From CAYLZW01 sp964388085 (GTDB lineage Bacteria; Myxococcota; UBA727; CAYLZW01): DNA of 15,903 nt. The position numbers and the translations under genes were made by a program. The stretch lies in NCBI GenBank assembly GCA_964388085.1, contig CAYLZW010000118.1, forward strand, positions 1 to 15,903, in the 5' to 3' direction. The first letter of the stretch is position 1. The number at the start of each line of letters is the position of its first letter. Shown in pieces: positions 14,583-15,903 of the stretch. Under the pieces are notes generated by a model. That model made no database searches, was not told where the DNA came from, and saw only the letters and a list, made by a program, of their open reading frames with translations.

Positions 14583-15903
14583 ATGGAGGCAATCCGAATC
14601 CGCGGTGGGCACCGCTTTCGAATCAAGCACGCCCCGTCCAGTGATCGCGCTGACCTTCCGGCGCCGAAGCTCGTCGGCCTCACCCCTCGCGGGGTCGCCG
14701 GACTGAAGCCGAAGGTGATCGTGAAGGAAGGGGACGTCGTCAAGCGCGGCGACGTCGTGTTTCACGACAAGAAGCGGCCCGACCTGAAGTTCACCTCGCC
14801 CGCCGGCGGCGTGGTCAAGGAGGTCCGCTACGGGCCCCGCCGCGTCCTCGACGCCATCGTCATCGAGCTCGACGAAGGCAACGAGCCGGTGAAGGACTTC
14901 GGCGCCACCGACCGCGGCGCGCTCGCGGGCCTCGGCGCCGAGGCGGCCGTCACGCGCCTCGTCGAGTCCGGCCTGTGGGCGCGCTTTCGGGCGTTCCCCG
15001 GCTGGCAGGTGGCGCCCATCCCGGGCGAGCACCTCCCCGAGATCCCCGGCCACGAGCACGCTCCCAAGCGGGAGCCCGCCAGCATCCGCGCCATCTACGT
15101 GTCGGCGTTCTCGACCGAGCCGCACGCGCCCGACCCCGAGGTCACGCTCGTCGGCCACGAGGATGATTTCGCCGCCGGCCTCGAGGTCCTGAAGCAGATC
15201 TCGAAGAAGACCTGGCTGTTCACGAAGAGCGGCAAGAAGCTGCCCTCGAGCGCCGTCAGCGTCACCGGCGTCGTGCAGCGCGTCGCCCCGGACAAGTTCC
15301 CCGCCGAGAACGTAGGCCTGCAGGTCTACTACACCGAGCGCCTCGCCAAGAACGAGGTGGCCGTCGGCCTCGATCTCGAGGACGTCATCGACATCGGCTA
15401 CCTGTTCCTGAACGGCAAGCTGCGCGACACGCGCACGTACGCGGTGGCGGGCAACGCGGCCAAGGAGAAGAAGCACTTCTCCGCGCGCAGCGGCATCTCG
15501 GTGGCGGATCTCACCGGCATCTCGGTGGCGCAGAACGGCGTCGAGCACCGCTTCGTCGGTGGCGGTCTGTTCACGGGCCACCGCGTGCAGCCGAACGACT
15601 TCCTCTCACCCTACGAGCGCAGCGTGCAGGTGATGGCGGAAGACCGCGTGCGCCACCCGCTCGCGCTGCTGCGCCCGGGCTTCGAGCACCTGACGCTGTT
15701 CCGCTCCTGGTTCGCCGGCTGGTTCCCCGACGTGGAGCGCGAGGCGACCACGAGCAACAACGGCGAGGAGCGCGCCTGCATCCAGTGTGGCGCGTGCATC
15801 GACGTGTGCCCGGTCGAGCTCATGCCGAACATCCTCTTCAAGTACGCTCTCGAGGGCGACATCGAGAAGATGGAGCAGTCGTTCATCCACGACTGCGTCG
15901 ACT
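14583..15903 (+). CDS. nqrA: Na+-translocating NADH:quinone reductase subunit A with RnfC-like Fe-S motif, 3'-truncated
   Basis: NqrA is the peripheral cytoplasmic subunit of the Nqr sodium pump. 440 residues are visible before the window ends. The N-terminus (RIRGGHRFRIKH, then PKLVGLTPRGVAGLKPKV) and the lipoyl-like block (VKEGDVVKRGDVVFHDKK, then FTSPAGGVV) are typical of NqrA. The middle (YVSAFSTEPHAPDPE, then VTGVVQRVAPDKFPAENVGL) fits the family's Rossmann and SLBB-like parts. Unusually, the C-terminal region has C399-x2-C402-x2-C405-x3-C409-P, a ferredoxin-type motif as in RnfC. C438 follows near the edge, where RnfC would begin its second cluster motif. Well-studied Vibrio-type NqrA lacks such a motif. 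Known NqrA proteins are about 447-470 residues, so little is missing unless the Fe-S domain is extended. The ATG has GAGGA five bases upstream, and the N-terminus aligns with the family there. nqrB-F probably follow. Confidence 0.9.
   Translation, partial: MEAIRIRGGHRFRIKHAPSSDRADLPAPKLVGLTPRGVAGLKPKVIVKEGDVVKRGDVVFHDKKRPDLKFTSPAGGVVKEVRYGPRRVLDAIVIELDEGNEPVKDFGATDRGALAGLGAEAAVTRLVESGLWARFRAFPGWQVAPIPGEHLPEIPGHEHAPKREPASIRAIYVSAFSTEPHAPDPEVTLVGHEDDFAAGLEVLKQISKKTWLFTKSGKKLPSSAVSVTGVVQRVAPDKFPAENVGLQVYYTERLAKNEVAVGLDLEDVIDIGYLFLNGKLRDTRTYAVAGNAAKEKKHFSARSGISVADLTGISVAQNGVEHRFVGGGLFTGHRVQPNDFLSPYERSVQVMAEDRVRHPLALLRPGFEHLTLFRSWFAGWFPDVEREATTSNNGEERACIQCGACIDVCPVELMPNILFKYALEGDIEKMEQSFIHDCVD

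Noticed and set aside
13554..15581. Minus-strand open frames opposite the lipoprotein pair and nqrA
   Set aside because: They are shadows: low-complexity products overlapping genes with clear signals, ribosome-binding sites and family blocks.

Overview
The window is GC-rich, densely packed DNA. It has strong Shine-Dalgarno sites, long antisense open frames typical of high GC, many lipoproteins, a PEGA-domain protein and large modular surface proteins. This suggests a Myxococcota (deltaproteobacterial-type) genome or a close relative. That is an inference from gene content and composition. I see no RNA genes, insertion sequences, CRISPR arrays or phage genes.

Layout from left to right. (1) The 3' three-quarters of a class II fumarase gene (fumC, +). 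(2) A 110-base gap rich in small inverted repeats. (3) A 5.8-kb gene (+) for a 1924-residue lipoprotein with carboxypeptidase-regulatory-like, Ig-like and two beta-helix modules. (4) A convergent PEGA-domain membrane protein (-), whose Pro-rich linker is encoded by a 15-bp tandem repeat. (5) A divergent, translationally coupled pair (+): a polytopic membrane protein with intramembrane histidines and a small three-helix membrane protein. (6) A convergent 1022-residue protein (-) with a degenerate S-adenosylhomocysteine-hydrolase-like core and a C-terminal alpha-repeat-like extension. (7) A coupled pair of small lipoproteins (+) that look like diverged paralogues. (8) A 258-base gap with a strong hairpin. 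(9) The 5' part of nqrA (+), for a Na+-translocating NADH:quinone reductase subunit A that unusually carries an RnfC-like iron-sulfur cysteine motif.

The two recognisable housekeeping genes are central and respiratory metabolism: fumarase in the TCA cycle, and an Nqr pump whose other subunits probably lie just beyond the right edge. The genes between them are mostly envelope proteins (three lipoproteins and three membrane-inserted proteins) with no sign of forming one pathway. The best candidates for new biology are the SAH-hydrolase-like fusion, which keeps the fold and NAD-binding glycines but has lost most catalytic and substrate residues, and the NqrA with retained ferredoxin-type cysteines. 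I do not see a convincing defence or mobile system.
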